From Paraburkholderia polaris (GTDB lineage Bacteria; Pseudomonadota; Gammaproteobacteria; Burkholderiales; Burkholderiaceae): DNA of 64,000 bases. Position 1 is the stretch's first letter, and every line of letters begins with the position of its first letter. The position numbers and the translations under genes were made by a program. Location of the stretch: assembly GCF_012927345.1 (NCBI RefSeq), contig NZ_JABBGJ010000003.1, positions 124,001 through 188,000 of the forward strand. Reading direction: 5' to 3'. The notes under the pieces are model-generated. The model saw only the letters and a program-made list of their open reading frames with translations. It ran no database searches and was not told the origin of the DNA. This document shows positions 18,210 to 29,163 of this stretch, piece after piece.

Positions 18210-19355
18210 ATGAATCTGCTGAAACGTTACGCTGTGCCCGTTGCCTGTGCGATGACCGTCCTCACCATGGCGGCTTGCTCATCCACGAAAGACGAGCGCC
18301 GCGTGCCGACGCCGCTCACCGAGTTCAAACCCGTGCTCGACGTGCAGCAAGCGTGGACGACGAGCGTGGGCAAGGCAGGCCGTTACCTGTTCTCGCCGGT
18401 TGCGGTCGGCAACGCGGTGTACGCCGCCGGCGCGAACGGCTCGGTTGCGAAGATCGATGCGCAAACCGGCAAGGACATCTGGCGCGTCAAGTTGCATGAC
18501 GATCTGTCGGCAGGTGTCGGCAGCGACGGCACGCTCACGGCGGTCGGCGGGCTGAAGGGCGACGTCTACGTGCTCGGCGCGGACGGCAAGCAATTGTGGA
18601 CCGCCAAGGCGCCCGGCGAAATCATCTCGCCGCCGCTGGTCGGCAACGGCCTCGTGGTGGTGCGCACGGTCGACGGTCAGATCGTCGCGTTCAATGCGCA
18701 AACGGGCGAGCAGAAGTGGAACTATCGCAACCGCGCGGTGCCGCTCAATCTGCGTGTCTCGTCGGGCATGACGTTCGCGGGTGACGCGGCTGTGCTGGCA
18801 GGCTTCCCGGGTGGCGCGTTCGCCGCGATCAACCTGCAGACCGGCGACAACTACTGGCAGACGCCGGTGTCGTATCCGAAGGGCGTGACGGAAGTGGAGC
18901 GCATCAACGACGTGACGGGACCGCCCACGCTGGTCGGTTCGGAAACCTGCGCGGTGACGTTCCAGGGCCAGATTGGCTGCTTCGATGCGAACTCGGGTCG
19001 CGCAGTGTGGGAAAAGGCGTTCTCGAGCACGAGCGGTCTGGCGCAGGATGACCGCGCCGTGGTGGCGGCCGACGACTGGTCGGTGGTCTCGGCGTTCGAC
19101 GTCAGCAGTGGCGCACCGCTGTGGAAGAATGACAAGCTGAAGAACCGCGACCTCAGCGTCCCATTCATCCTGGGTCACGCCGCCGTGCTGGGCGACTATC
19201 AGGGTTTCGTGCACTTCCTGTCGCGCGACGACGGCACGCTCGTGGCTCGTGTGAAGACCGACGGCAGCCCGATTACCGCCGCGCCGGTGCTGGCCGGCGA
19301 GACGCTGGTCGTGCTGACTCACGACGGCGCCCTGTACGGCTACCGCCCGCGCTAA
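18210..19355 (+). CDS. bamB: Outer membrane protein assembly factor BamB (lipoprotein)
   Basis: A 381-residue lipoprotein with a signal peptide ending at C23 (LTMAAC) and a PQQ-type beta-propeller. Eight repeated units contain the xxWxx-type closing motifs IDAQTGKDIWRVK, LGADGKQLWTAK, FNAQTGEQKWNYR, INLQTGDNYWQTP, DANSGRAVWEKA and DVSSGAPLWKND. BamB scaffolds BamA at the outer membrane. I chose the ATG at 18210, which gives a normal signal peptide; 18195 would add five residues. Confidence 0.95.
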   Translation: MNLLKRYAVPVACAMTVLTMAACSSTKDERRVPTPLTEFKPVLDVQQAWTTSVGKAGRYLFSPVAVGNAVYAAGANGSVAKIDAQTGKDIWRVKLHDDLSAGVGSDGTLTAVGGLKGDVYVLGADGKQLWTAKAPGEIISPPLVGNGLVVVRTVDGQIVAFNAQTGEQKWNYRNRAVPLNLRVSSGMTFAGDAAVLAGFPGGAFAAINLQTGDNYWQTPVSYPKGVTEVERINDVTGPPTLVGSETCAVTFQGQIGCFDANSGRAVWEKAFSSTSGLAQDDRAVVAADDWSVVSAFDVSSGAPLWKNDKLKNRDLSVPFILGHAAVLGDYQGFVHFLSRDDGTLVARVKTDGSPITAAPVLAGETLVVLTHDGALYGYRPR

Positions 19356-19380
19356 TCGCGCAGGCCATGGGTAGTCAGAC

Positions 19381-19414
19381 GTGCAGGCCGGCTTTGCCGG
19401 CCGCACGCGTTTTT
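19381..19414 (+). terminator. Rho-independent terminator after bamB
   Basis: GTGC-A-GGCCGGC pairs with GCCGGCC-GCAC around a TTT loop (19381-19406, one bulged A), followed by GCG and TTTTT. It closes the ispG-hisS-yfgM-bamB transcript 25 bases after the bamB stop. Confidence 0.85.
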
Positions 19415-19415
19415 G

Positions 19416-19656
19416 TTATGCAGCAGAGTAACTAGAAGAATTCCGCCGGACTGGCTGGTCCGGCAAGTCGGATCAGAAACGGCCCATGTGGCCATTGGTG
19501 GCTGCTTGCGGCGCCACCTTCGATGGCATCTTGGTAGAGATACCGTAGAGAATCGTACCGAACTGGCGTGCGAGCCGTTGAGCAAGAAAGACTGAACCTG
19601 GCGGCCCATTGGCGCCGCCCCATACAGCCAAACTCTCGTCCGCTCGGGTGCGCATA
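19416..19656. other. Intergenic stretch with no convincing gene
   Basis: This stretch between the bamB terminator and the likely der promoter is less GC-rich than its surroundings. Two overlapping minus-strand frames of ~76-78 codons cross it (19473-19703 and 19432-19668), but I recognise neither, their third positions are not G/C-biased like real genes here, and no ribosome binding site is seen. A short inverted repeat (GGCGGC/GCCGCC, ~19594-19614) is present. It could be a gene remnant, a small RNA or plain spacer. Confidence 0.4.
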
Positions 19657-19684
19657 TTGACAGCACATCCGGGGCTGGTCGAAT
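19657..19684 (+). promoter_or_regulatory. Likely sigma-70 promoter of der
   Basis: A perfect TTGACA (19657-19662) is followed after 16 bases by TCGAAT (19679-19684, four of six matches to TATAAT). The predicted transcript would have a leader of about 90 bases before the der ATG, and an independent promoter is expected because a strong terminator precedes it. Confidence 0.45.
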
Positions 19685-19783
19685 TCGTGATAATTTTCGT
19701 CAAACGCTGCCGTGTAGCGGCCGCATGGCGTCGCTACGCGGGCGGTCGATTTCGATCCCGCGTTTCACCGTGAACAACATCTG

Positions 19784-21121
19784 ATGAAACCCGTTATTGC
19801 CCTGGTTGGGCGCCCCAATGTGGGGAAATCCACGCTATTCAACCGTCTCACGCGCACGCGTGATGCACTGGTTGCCGACCTGCCCGGTCTCACCCGCGAT
19901 CGCCATTACGGCGAGGGGCGCGCCGGCGACCGGCCGTATCTGGTCGTCGATACCGGCGGCTTCGAGCCGGTCGCGAAAGACGGCATCCTCCATGAGATGG
20001 CGCGTCAAACCCGCCAGGCGGTCGAGGAATCGGACATCGTCGTGTTCATCGTCGACGGCCGCAACGGTCTCGCACCGCAGGACAAGACGATTGCCGACTA
20101 CCTGCGCAAGGTCGGCCGGCCGATCTTCCTCGTCGTCAACAAGGCGGAGGGGATGAAGTACACCACGGTGGCCGCCGATTTCTACGAACTCGGTCTAGGC
20201 GACCCGCGCGCGATTTCGGCTGCGCACGGTGACGGTGTCACCGAAATGATCAACGAGGCACTCGGCGTCGCGTACGCCGGGCAGCCGGAAGAGAGTGACG
20301 AAGAAAAACAGGCGCACGGCGTGAAGATCGCGATCGTCGGCCGGCCGAACGTCGGCAAGTCGACCTTGATCAACGCGCTGGTGGGCGAGGAGCGCGTGAT
20401 CGCGTTCGACATGCCTGGCACCACGCGCGATTCGATCTACGTCGACTTCGAACGTCAGGGCAAACCGTACACGCTGATCGACACAGCCGGATTGCGCCGC
20501 CGCGGCAAGGTGTTCGAAGCGATCGAGAAATTCTCGGTGGTGAAAACGCTGCAGGCGATTTCGGACGCGAACGTGGTGATCCTGCTGCTCGACGCGCGCC
20601 AGGACATCTCGGAGCAGGACGCGCACATCGCCGGCTTCGTGGTGGAGCAGGGCCGCGCGCTGGTGGTGGGCGTAAACAAATGGGACGGTCTCGATCCGCA
20701 TGTGCGCGACCGCACCAAGGCCGACATCGAGCGAAAACTGAAATTTCTCGATTTCGCCAAATTCCACTTCATTTCCGCCGCGGAAAAGACGGGCATTGGC
20801 CCGCTGATGCGCTCGGTCGACGACGCCTACGCCGCCGCCATGGCCAAGCTGCCGACGCCGAAGTTGACGCGTGCGCTGATCGATGCGGTGGAATTCCAGC
20901 AACCGCGCCGCCGTGGTCCGGTGCGCCCGAAACTGCGTTACGCGCACCAGGGTGGACAGAATCCGCCGATCATCGTGATTCACGGTAATGCGCTCGATGC
21001 GATCACCGAAACGTACAAACGCTACCTCGAAAACCGCTTCAGGGAAACTTTCAAGCTGATCGGGACTCCATTGCGCATAGAGTTCAGATCATCGACGAAC
21101 CCTTACGCGGATAAAGGCTAA
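19784..21121 (+). CDS. der: Ribosome biogenesis GTPase Der (EngA)
   Basis: A 445-residue protein with two tandem GTPase domains and a C-terminal KH-like domain. First domain: G1 [10 protein letters not shown] (8-17), G3 DTGGF, G4 NKAEG. Second domain: G1 [10 protein letters not shown] again (around 186-195), G2 GTTRDS, G3 [11 protein letters not shown]4 NKWD. The C-terminus ([21 protein letters not shown]) is the KH part that contacts rRNA. Der is needed for 50S subunit assembly. It appears to be transcribed from its own promoter, with hfq following after a further gap. Confidence 0.97.
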   Translation: MKPVIALVGRPNVGKSTLFNRLTRTRDALVADLPGLTRDRHYGEGRAGDRPYLVVDTGGFEPVAKDGILHEMARQTRQAVEESDIVVFIVDGRNGLAPQDKTIADYLRKVGRPIFLVVNKAEGMKYTTVAADFYELGLGDPRAISAAHGDGVTEMINEALGVAYAGQPEESDEEKQAHGVKIAIVGRPNVGKSTLINALVGEERVIAFDMPGTTRDSIYVDFERQGKPYTLIDTAGLRRRGKVFEAIEKFSVVKTLQAISDANVVILLLDARQDISEQDAHIAGFVVEQGRALVVGVNKWDGLDPHVRDRTKADIERKLKFLDFAKFHFISAAEKTGIGPLMRSVDDAYAAAMAKLPTPKLTRALIDAVEFQQPRRRGPVRPKLRYAHQGGQNPPIIVIHGNALDAITETYKRYLENRFRETFKLIGTPLRIEFRSSTNPYADKG

Positions 21122-21274
21122 ACCCAGGCTGAAACCCGCGTGTGTGCTGGGTTTGGCCGCCAGGGCCGCCCTCTCGCGCAAAAATGAAAATCGGCTATAG
21201 TGTAGCGGTTGACGGCGGATCTCTTTTTCTTCGTCGTCAATTCAGTCAACCTGCAAAAAAATACGGAGTTTGCT

Positions 21275-21511
21275 ATGAGCAACAAAGGGCAATTGTTACA
21301 AGACCCGTTTTTGAACGCACTGCGTAAAGAGCATGTGCCGGTGTCGATCTACTTGGTCAACGGCATCAAGCTTCAAGGGAACATCGAATCGTTCGACCAG
21401 TACGTCGTGTTGCTCCGGAATACGGTCACCCAGATGGTCTACAAGCACGCAATTTCTACTGTCGTGCCTGCCCGCCCGGTGAATTTCCACCCGGATTCCG
21501 AACAGTCCTAA
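21275..21511 (+). CDS. hfq: RNA chaperone Hfq
   Basis: A 78-residue Sm-like protein that forms hexamers and pairs small RNAs with mRNAs. Sm1 is [33 protein letters not shown] and Sm2 is [11 protein letters not shown] (Y, K and H of the proximal face present). The C-terminal tail is short ([13 protein letters not shown]). The frame extends upstream but the ATG at 21275 is the canonical start, preceded by CGGAG. The gene order hfq-hflX-hflK-hflC matches E. coli. TATAGT at 21196 is a possible -10. Confidence 0.97.
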   Translation: MSNKGQLLQDPFLNALRKEHVPVSIYLVNGIKLQGNIESFDQYVVLLRNTVTQMVYKHAISTVVPARPVNFHPDSEQS

Positions 21512-21541
21512 CCCCCGTCGCGGCCGGCGTAGCGTCGCCCG

Positions 21542-22756
21542 TTGGCGATTACTCCCGGCCGCCTCATTTTGATACCGTCCAATTTGATCAATGCAGCGCT
21601 TGTCGGCGTCGACTTCGGAAAAATCGATTTCGAAGCCAGCCTAGAAGAACTCAGCCTGCTCGCGCAAAGCGCGGGCGCGAATCCCTTAGTCACCCTCACG
21701 GGGCGCCGGTCCAGTCCCGATGCCAAGATGTTCGTCGGCAGCGGCAAGGCCGAAGAACTGCGTCTTGCCTGTGAGGCGAACGACATCGAACTCGTCATTT
21801 TCAATCACGCTCTGGCCCCTGCGCAGCAGCGCAATCTGGAGCAGGCGCTTAACCGCCGGGTGATTGATCGCACCAGTCTGATTCTCGATATTTTTGCGCA
21901 ACGCGCCCGCAGCCACGAAGGCAAGCTGCAGGTGGAGCTCGCGCAGTTGCAGTACCTATCGACGCGGCTAATCCGCGCATGGACCCACCTTGAACGCCAG
22001 AAAGGCGGTATCGGTTTGCGCGGCCCTGGTGAAACGCAGCTCGAAACCGACCGCCGTTTGATCGGCGAGCGCATCAAGGCGCTCAAGACCAAGCTCGAAA
22101 AGCTGCGTCGTCAGCACGGCACACAGCGCCGCGCGCGCAGCCGTAACCAGACCATGTCCGTGTCGCTCGTCGGCTATACGAACGCGGGCAAATCCACACT
22201 TTTCAACGCGTTGACGAAGGCTCAGGCGTACGCCGCCGATCAGCTGTTCGCCACGCTGGATACCACGTCCCGCCGTGTCTATCTCGGTGACGAAGCTGGC
22301 CAGGTGGTGGTGTCCGACACGGTCGGTTTCATCCGCGAATTGCCTCACCAGCTGGTGGCGGCTTTCCGCGCCACGCTCGAGGAAACCATTCACGCCGACC
22401 TGCTGCTGCATGTGGTCGACGCGTCGAGCGCCGTACGCCTCGATCAGATCGATCAGGTGAACGAGGTGTTGCACGCAATCGGTGCGGACACGATTCGCCA
22501 GGTGCTGGTGTTCAACAAGATCGACGCCGTGCCGGAGTTGGCGGCCCGTGGCGACGCGGTCGAGCGAGATGAGTATGGTAATATTTCGCGCGTCTTTTTG
22601 AGCGCGCGCACGGGACAAGGGCTGGATACATTGCGCGCTGCCATCGCTGAAATCGCTACTGCCGAACCTCTCTCCGATACGCTGGTGGATCTGTCGGAAG
22701 AAGACCGGTCGGCAGCACCGCGCGAGGACCGCAAGGTCTCAGAACTCGGGCACTGA
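21542..22756 (+). CDS. hflX: Ribosome-associated GTPase HflX
   Basis: A 404-residue GTPase that splits or rescues stalled ribosomes. The N-terminal HflX domain contains GGIGLRGPGETQLETDRR (a signature, ~residues 155-172); the G domain has G1 GYTNAGKSTLFN (~205-216), G3 DTVGFIRELPH and G4 NKID. The start is uncertain: the first in-frame candidate is TTG at 21542, and another TTG at about 21585 would give INAALVGVDF at the N-terminus. It is 30 bases downstream of hfq and 49 before hflK, so one transcript is likely. Confidence 0.94.
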   Translation: MAITPGRLILIPSNLINAALVGVDFGKIDFEASLEELSLLAQSAGANPLVTLTGRRSSPDAKMFVGSGKAEELRLACEANDIELVIFNHALAPAQQRNLEQALNRRVIDRTSLILDIFAQRARSHEGKLQVELAQLQYLSTRLIRAWTHLERQKGGIGLRGPGETQLETDRRLIGERIKALKTKLEKLRRQHGTQRRARSRNQTMSVSLVGYTNAGKSTLFNALTKAQAYAADQLFATLDTTSRRVYLGDEAGQVVVSDTVGFIRELPHQLVAAFRATLEETIHADLLLHVVDASSAVRLDQIDQVNEVLHAIGADTIRQVLVFNKIDAVPELAARGDAVERDEYGNISRVFLSARTGQGLDTLRAAIAEIATAEPLSDTLVDLSEEDRSAAPREDRKVSELGH

Positions 22757-22805
22757 CCCGCTCCAATTGCACTGACCCGCTGTCTACTCTGGTGAACGAA
22801 CACAG

Positions 22806-24197
22806 GTGAACGATTACAACGAGCGGAGTATCTGGCTGCGCATGCGCGCCATGCTGTCACTGAACGATCCGGGTTGGGGCCGGGGCGACGGCAATGGCGA
22901 CCGCCAACGACCCAACGAACCCAAGCGTCCGCCCACCAAGGATGGTGAAGGGCCGCCCGATCTCGATGAGATGTGGCGCGATTTCAACCGCCGTTTGAGC
23001 CGGGTATTCGGCCGCAAGGGCGGCGGTGCGGGCGGCGGTCGTCCGGACAACGGTCGCGGCGCGCGCATCGGCGTGGGCATTGTGATCGGCGTGTTGATCG
23101 CGATCTATCTCGGCAGCGGCGTGTTCGTGGTGCAGGATGGCCAGGCCGGCGTCGTGATGCAGTTCGGCAAGTATCGCTACACAGCGGGGCAGGGTGTGCA
23201 TTGGCGCCTGCCGTATCCGTTCGAAGCGCATGAGCTCGTCAATGTCGGCCAGATCCGCCAGGTGGAGATCGGCCGTAACAACGTGGTGCGTCTCGCCAAT
23301 GTGAAGGACGCGTCGATGCTCACGCACGACGCCGATATCGTCGACGTGCGCTTTGCCGTGCAGTACCAGGTGAGCAAGCCGACCGATTATCTCTTCCGCA
23401 GCGTCGATCCCGACCAGAGCGTCATGCAGGCCGCGCAGGCGGCGGTGCGCAGCATCGTCGGCGCGCGCAGCACCAACGACATCCTCTATCAGGATCGCGA
23501 AGCAATTCGCCAGCAACTGATGGCATCGATTCAGCAATCCCTGGATGAATACCAGTCCGGCCTCGCCGTGACCGGTGTAACGATCCAGGGCGTGCAGGTG
23601 CCCGACCAGGTGCAAGCCGCTTTCGACGATGCCGCCAAAGTGCGTCAGGACAACGAGCGCGCCAAGCGTGAAGCGCAGGCCTATGCCGCCGAATTGCTGC
23701 CGCGCGCGCAAGCCGACGTCGCGCGCCAGATCGACGAAGCAAAAACGTATGGCGACAAGACCGTGACCCAGGCGCAAGGCGACGCTGAGCGCTTCAAGCA
23801 GGTCTACGCGCAGTACTCGAAAGCGCCCGCTGTGATTCGGGAGCGCATGTACCTGGAAACCATGCAGCAGATCTATTCGAATACGACCAAGGTGTTTGTG
23901 GACAGCAAGAGCGGCAACAACGTGCTGTATCTGCCGCTCGACAAGCTGGTCGAGCAGACTCGCCAGCGCGTTGCCGACGCTGCTGCGGCCGCTTCCGGCG
24001 CTGCCGTTGCATCGGGTGCGGCCGTGCCGCAGGCCGCGAGCAGCGCCGCCGCACCGTCTGCAACCGCGCCTTCTGCCGCTGCTTCCGCCGCACCCGCCGC
24101 GGTCGCGACGCCTGCCAGCCAGGCTGCAGCCAGCAGCGACGCACTCCGTTCGCGCGACTCCTTCCGCAGCCGTATGCGTGAAGACGACGTTCAATAA
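22806..24197 (+). CDS. hflK: FtsH protease modulator HflK
   Basis: A 463-residue SPFH/prohibitin protein. Residues 1-85 are a cytoplasmic Gly/Arg/Pro-rich segment, 87-107 the membrane anchor, 108-300 the periplasmic SPFH domain (VVQDGQAGVVMQFGKY), then a helical stalk rich in charged residues and a low-complexity Ala/Ser tail (~390-450). HflK and HflC form a cage in the inner membrane that surrounds FtsH and controls its access to membrane substrates. Translation probably starts at GTG 22806; ATG 22851 is an alternative. hflC follows by 12 bases. Confidence 0.95.
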   Translation: MNDYNERSIWLRMRAMLSLNDPGWGRGDGNGDRQRPNEPKRPPTKDGEGPPDLDEMWRDFNRRLSRVFGRKGGGAGGGRPDNGRGARIGVGIVIGVLIAIYLGSGVFVVQDGQAGVVMQFGKYRYTAGQGVHWRLPYPFEAHELVNVGQIRQVEIGRNNVVRLANVKDASMLTHDADIVDVRFAVQYQVSKPTDYLFRSVDPDQSVMQAAQAAVRSIVGARSTNDILYQDREAIRQQLMASIQQSLDEYQSGLAVTGVTIQGVQVPDQVQAAFDDAAKVRQDNERAKREAQAYAAELLPRAQADVARQIDEAKTYGDKTVTQAQGDAERFKQVYAQYSKAPAVIRERMYLETMQQIYSNTTKVFVDSKSGNNVLYLPLDKLVEQTRQRVADAAAAASGAAVASGAAVPQAASSAAAPSATAPSAAASAAPAAVATPASQAAASSDALRSRDSFRSRMREDDVQ

Positions 24198-24209
24198 GGA
24201 GCGCACACC

Positions 24210-25115
24210 ATGAACAAGATCATTGCGCTCGTCGTTGCCCTGGTCATCGTGCTGTTTGCTGCGTCGTCGATGGTATTCGTGGTCGACCAGCGGCATATGG
24301 CTGTGCTGTCCTCGCATGGCGACACCGCACCCGTATTGCTTGGCCCTGGCCTGCACGTGAAGCTGCCGCCGCCGTTGCAAACGGTCACGCTGGTCGATAA
24401 CCGCATCCAGTCGCTCGACGCGCCGGATGAAGATCGCTATGTCACGTCGGACAAAACCGATCTGCTGGCCAACCCGGTCATCAAATACCGTGTGACCGAT
24501 CCGCTGAAGCTGCTCGCCGAAACCAAGGGCGACGTGCAAGGCCTGTCGGATCGCCTGGCGCTGCTGTCGCGCAGTGCGCTCGGCGACGCGTTCGGCAAGG
24601 TCACGCTGACCGATGCGCTGGCGAAGCAACAAGCCGTTGCTGACGAAGCACGCGGCGCGATGGACAAAGCCGCAGCATCGCTGGGCGTTTCGGTGCTCGA
24701 CGTGCAACTCACGCGCGTCGACTTCCCGGCGGCGATGGCCGACTCGGTCTACAAGCGGATGATCGCCGCACGCGAGCAGGCCGCGGCCGACGAACGTGCG
24801 AAGGGTACGGCCGAGGCGGACCAGATCAAGGCGGATGCCGTCGCCCAGCAACAGGCGATTCTCGCGGACGGCTATAAGCAGGCGCAGACCATCAGGGGCG
24901 AGGGCGATGCCAAGGCTGCGGAAATCGCAGCTGAGGCATACGGCAGCGACCCACAGTTCTACCAGTTTTATCAAAGCATGCAGGCGTACAAGAACACCTT
25001 CAAGCCGGGCGACCTGATCGTGGTCGACCCGAGCAGCGAGTTCTTCCGCTTCATGCGTAGCCCGACCGGCGGCGCTGCCCCGGACGCTCCAGCCGCGGCA
25101 CCGCGCAAACACTGA
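24210..25115 (+). CDS. hflC: FtsH protease modulator HflC
   Basis: A 301-residue SPFH protein with an N-terminal membrane anchor (residues 4-22), the HflC signature VVDQRHMAVLSSHGD and LGPGLHVKLPPPLQTV, and a C-terminal helical stalk with FYQSMQAYKNTF. It forms an alternating ring with HflK. AAGGAG precedes the ATG. The gene sits 12 bases after hflK and 45 before the DUF2065 gene. Confidence 0.95.
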   Translation: MNKIIALVVALVIVLFAASSMVFVVDQRHMAVLSSHGDTAPVLLGPGLHVKLPPPLQTVTLVDNRIQSLDAPDEDRYVTSDKTDLLANPVIKYRVTDPLKLLAETKGDVQGLSDRLALLSRSALGDAFGKVTLTDALAKQQAVADEARGAMDKAAASLGVSVLDVQLTRVDFPAAMADSVYKRMIAAREQAAADERAKGTAEADQIKADAVAQQQAILADGYKQAQTIRGEGDAKAAEIAAEAYGSDPQFYQFYQSMQAYKNTFKPGDLIVVDPSSEFFRFMRSPTGGAAPDAPAAAPRKH

Positions 25116-25160
25116 TAACCGGAAACGCCGCGGCATCCGCATCGCGGCCCCTTCATTCGC

Positions 25161-25352
25161 ATGGACATAGCCGGCTCGTTACTGCTCGCGATCGCATTGA
25201 TGCTGATTATCGAAGGGATGTTTCCCTTCGTTTTTCCGAGCGCCTGGCGCGACACGTTCCGTAAAATAGCGGAACGGCCCCCGCATCAGATTCGCGTCGG
25301 CGGGTTGGTCGTGATGGTGCTCGGGCTGATCCTGCTGTTTATCGTGACCTGA
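25161..25352 (+). CDS. DUF2065 small inner-membrane protein (YjeT-like)
   Basis: A 63-residue protein with two hydrophobic segments (about 5-25 and 46-62) joined by a basic loop containing [16 protein letters not shown]. This matches DUF2065, which is found right after hflC in many proteobacteria (YjeT in E. coli, in the same operon). The function is unknown; location suggests a link to the HflKC-FtsH complex. Confidence 0.85.
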   Translation: MDIAGSLLLAIALMLIIEGMFPFVFPSAWRDTFRKIAERPPHQIRVGGLVVMVLGLILLFIVT

Positions 25353-25563
25353 AGGGGTGCTGCATAGCGCCCTTCGCTGCGCACTGTTGCGTGGGCGATA
25401 TGCGTGTATCAGCGAGCGCTCTGGCGCGAGCCAAGGTCGTCTGAGGACTGCGAAAGGCAGTCCCGACGCCCGCGACAGCCGCCAAAATAGAGCCGTCGCC
25501 CGCCATTCACACTCACTTACCGGCGCCCCCAGTCGCCGTGTTCAACGTCGTAGGACTGTATCG

Positions 25564-26715
25564 ATGTCGACCTGGTTACTTCCCGAGAATATCGCCGACG
25601 TGCTGCCGTCGGAAGCCCGCAAGATCGAAGAGTTGCGGCGCCATTTGCTGGACCGTTTCCGCTCGTACGGCTACGAGATGGTGATGCCGCCGCTGCTCGA
25701 GTACATCGAGTCGCTGCTCACCGGTGGCGGGCACGATCTGAATCTGCGCACGTTCAAGCTCGTCGATCAGATGTCCGGGCGCACGCTCGGTCTGCGCGCC
25801 GACATCACGCCGCAGGTCGCGCGTATCGACGCACACCTGCTGAATCGTCAGGGCGTGACGCGGCTTTGCTATGCAGGCAATGTGGCGCATACGCGTCCGC
25901 GCGGCCTGCACGCCACGCGTGAGCAGATCCAGATCGGCGCGGAAATCTACGGTCACGCCGGTCTCGAAGCGGATCTGGAAATCCAGCAGTTGATGCTTGA
26001 CGCGCTGCGTCTGGCCGGCCTCGCGAAAGTGCGGCTCGATTTGTGTCATGCAGGCGTGCTCGCCGCGTTGATCGAAGCAGAACCCGCTGCTGCCGAACTG
26101 GGTCAGTCGCTCTACGACGCATTGGCCGGTAAGGATGTGCCGCGCCTCGTCGAGCTGACCGCCAATCTCACACCGGTCACGCGCGACGCATTGCGCTCGC
26201 TTCCCACGCTCTACGGCGACGCCTCGGTGCTCGACGAAGCCCGCGCACGCTTGCCGAACGCACCGGCTATCGCCCGCGCGCTCGACGACCTGGCGTTCCT
26301 CGCGAGCCAGGTGGAAGGCGCCGAAGTGATGATCGACCTGGCCGATTTGCGCGGCTACGCGTACCACAGCGGCGTGATGTTCTCGGCGTATGTGGACGGC
26401 GTGCCGAATGCGGTTGCGCGCGGCGGCCGATATGACCACGTCGGCCAGGCCTACGGCCGCGCGCGCGCGGCAACCGGCTTCTCGCTCGATCTGCGCGAAG
26501 TCGCTCGCATTTCGCCCGTCGAGGCCCGCAGCAGCGCGATTCTCGCGCCGTGGCAGCACGACGAAGCGTTGCGCACCAGCGTCGCCGCGCTGCGTAACGC
26601 AGGTGAAGTCGTGATCCAGGCGCTGCCTGGCCACGAGCACGATCTGGACGAATTCGCCTGCGACCGCGTGTTGGTCGAGCGCAACGGCGCGTGGGTCGTC
26701 GAACCCCGTTCCTGA
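25564..26715 (+). CDS. hisZ: ATP phosphoribosyltransferase regulatory subunit HisZ
   Basis: A 383-residue HisRS-like protein without tRNA-charging function. [43 protein letters not shown] and [26 protein letters not shown] are HisZ-type versions of HisRS motifs. HisZ joins the short HisG to form the feedback-inhibited first enzyme of histidine synthesis, so a short-form hisG is expected elsewhere in the genome. The frame is open upstream to 25357, but the ATG at 25564 gives the conserved N-terminus. Gene order hflC-DUF2065-hisZ-purA is common in betaproteobacteria. Confidence 0.95.
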   Translation: MSTWLLPENIADVLPSEARKIEELRRHLLDRFRSYGYEMVMPPLLEYIESLLTGGGHDLNLRTFKLVDQMSGRTLGLRADITPQVARIDAHLLNRQGVTRLCYAGNVAHTRPRGLHATREQIQIGAEIYGHAGLEADLEIQQLMLDALRLAGLAKVRLDLCHAGVLAALIEAEPAAAELGQSLYDALAGKDVPRLVELTANLTPVTRDALRSLPTLYGDASVLDEARARLPNAPAIARALDDLAFLASQVEGAEVMIDLADLRGYAYHSGVMFSAYVDGVPNAVARGGRYDHVGQAYGRARAATGFSLDLREVARISPVEARSSAILAPWQHDEALRTSVAALRNAGEVVIQALPGHEHDLDEFACDRVLVERNGAWVVEPRS

Positions 26716-26885
26716 GCGCGCGACGAGAGACCGCCTGAGGGGCCATCCCAAAGGCATTTCAGAAGGCGTCCAAAGCGTCGCCGGACCCGGCGCGGCGACT
26801 CGCCGTGCTATTTTCGATATACCCACCATAACGTGCATACCGTTGAGCGGAAACGGAAAAATTCGGAAGGTTCCGCGAACATAGG

Positions 26886-28265
<1,380 letters not shown>

Positions 28266-28268
28266 GCC

Positions 28269-28859
28269 ATGGTGCAAGGTGTACCCATGATTGCGATGAA
28301 AGATCCGCGCAACGACGACAAGAACCTTTGGGTCGGCTGGGACGAGTATCACCGGCTGATCGAACTGCTGGCGTTGCAGGTGCACGAGTCGGGCTGGAAG
28401 TTCGACAAGATCCTGTGTCTCGCGCGCGGCGGTTTGCGCGTTGGCGATCAGCTCTCGCGTATTTACGATCTGCCGCTGGCGATTCTCGCCACCAGTTCGT
28501 ACCGCGAAGCGGCCGGCACGGAGCAGGGCGAACTCGACATCGCGCAATACATCACGATGACGCGCGGCGAGTTGCACGGCAACGTGTTGCTGGTCGACGA
28601 TCTGGTCGATTCGGGTGTGACGCTGGCACGCGTGCAGCAGCATCTGAAAGAACGCTATCCGGCGATCACAGCGGTGCGTTCGGCGGTGCTCTGGTATAAG
28701 GGCTGCTCGAAAGTGAAGCCTGACTACCACGTGCAGTATCTGCCCACCAATCCGTGGATTCACCAGCCGTTCGAGGAATGGGATACGGTTCGTCCGCATA
28801 ACCTCGGTGCGTGGATCAAGCGCGGTATGCAGCAGGAGCAGGAGTCGTCGGGCACGTGA
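28269..28859 (+). CDS. Purine-type phosphoribosyltransferase (Gpt/Hpt-like)
   Basis: A 196-residue type I phosphoribosyltransferase. The PRPP motif is [14 protein letters not shown] (residues ~112-125), [15 protein letters not shown] is the pyrophosphate loop, and [10 protein letters not shown] near the C-terminus is the base-recognition region of the XGPRT-like group. It is probably a salvage enzyme for xanthine, guanine or hypoxanthine; the exact base is not clear. ATGs at 28269 and 28287 (MIAMKDPRN) are both possible. It is tightly coupled to purA and closed by a terminator at 28910-28940. Confidence 0.88.
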   Translation: MVQGVPMIAMKDPRNDDKNLWVGWDEYHRLIELLALQVHESGWKFDKILCLARGGLRVGDQLSRIYDLPLAILATSSYREAAGTEQGELDIAQYITMTRGELHGNVLLVDDLVDSGVTLARVQQHLKERYPAITAVRSAVLWYKGCSKVKPDYHVQYLPTNPWIHQPFEEWDTVRPHNLGAWIKRGMQQEQESSGT

Positions 28860-28909
28860 TGCGCGCTACGACGCTGTACCTGTCGCGTCGTATCCAGTGC
28901 AGTGCCTGC

Positions 28910-28940
28910 AAAACGGAGTCCGATTGGGCTCCGTTTTTTT
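28910..28940 (+). terminator. Rho-independent terminator of the purA transcript
   Basis: AAAACGGAGTCC (28910-28921) pairs with GGGCTCCGTTTT (28926-28937) through one G-T wobble and a GATT loop, followed by more T residues. The remaining ~220 bases before kup hold no gene; TAGAAT at 29115-29120 is a possible kup -10. Confidence 0.92.
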
Positions 28941-29163
28941 ATGTGCGTCGTGTGCGCGTCGTAGCGCGTCCCGCGAACGGCGCCTTGCGAAACGCGTACG
29001 CCTGCGCCGGCGAAACATCTGGCGCAGCAGACTTGCCCAAATCGCAGTGCTACACTTCGCGGACCATCCACGTGGTGTATCCACAACAAGCCGGGCGGCG
29101 CTAGGCGGGCAGTTTAGAATAGCGGTCGTTTTTTCCGCTCAGGGAACGGATTTCCTCGCGTCT

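Noticed and set aside
21120..21154. AAACCCAG/CTGGGTTT inverted repeat after der as a terminator
   Set aside because: The loop is 19 bases and the T-run has only three bases, so it is too weak to call.
22857..25142. 761-codon minus-strand open frame over hflK and hflC
   Set aside because: Shadow of two well-supported plus-strand genes; no domain or ribosome binding site.
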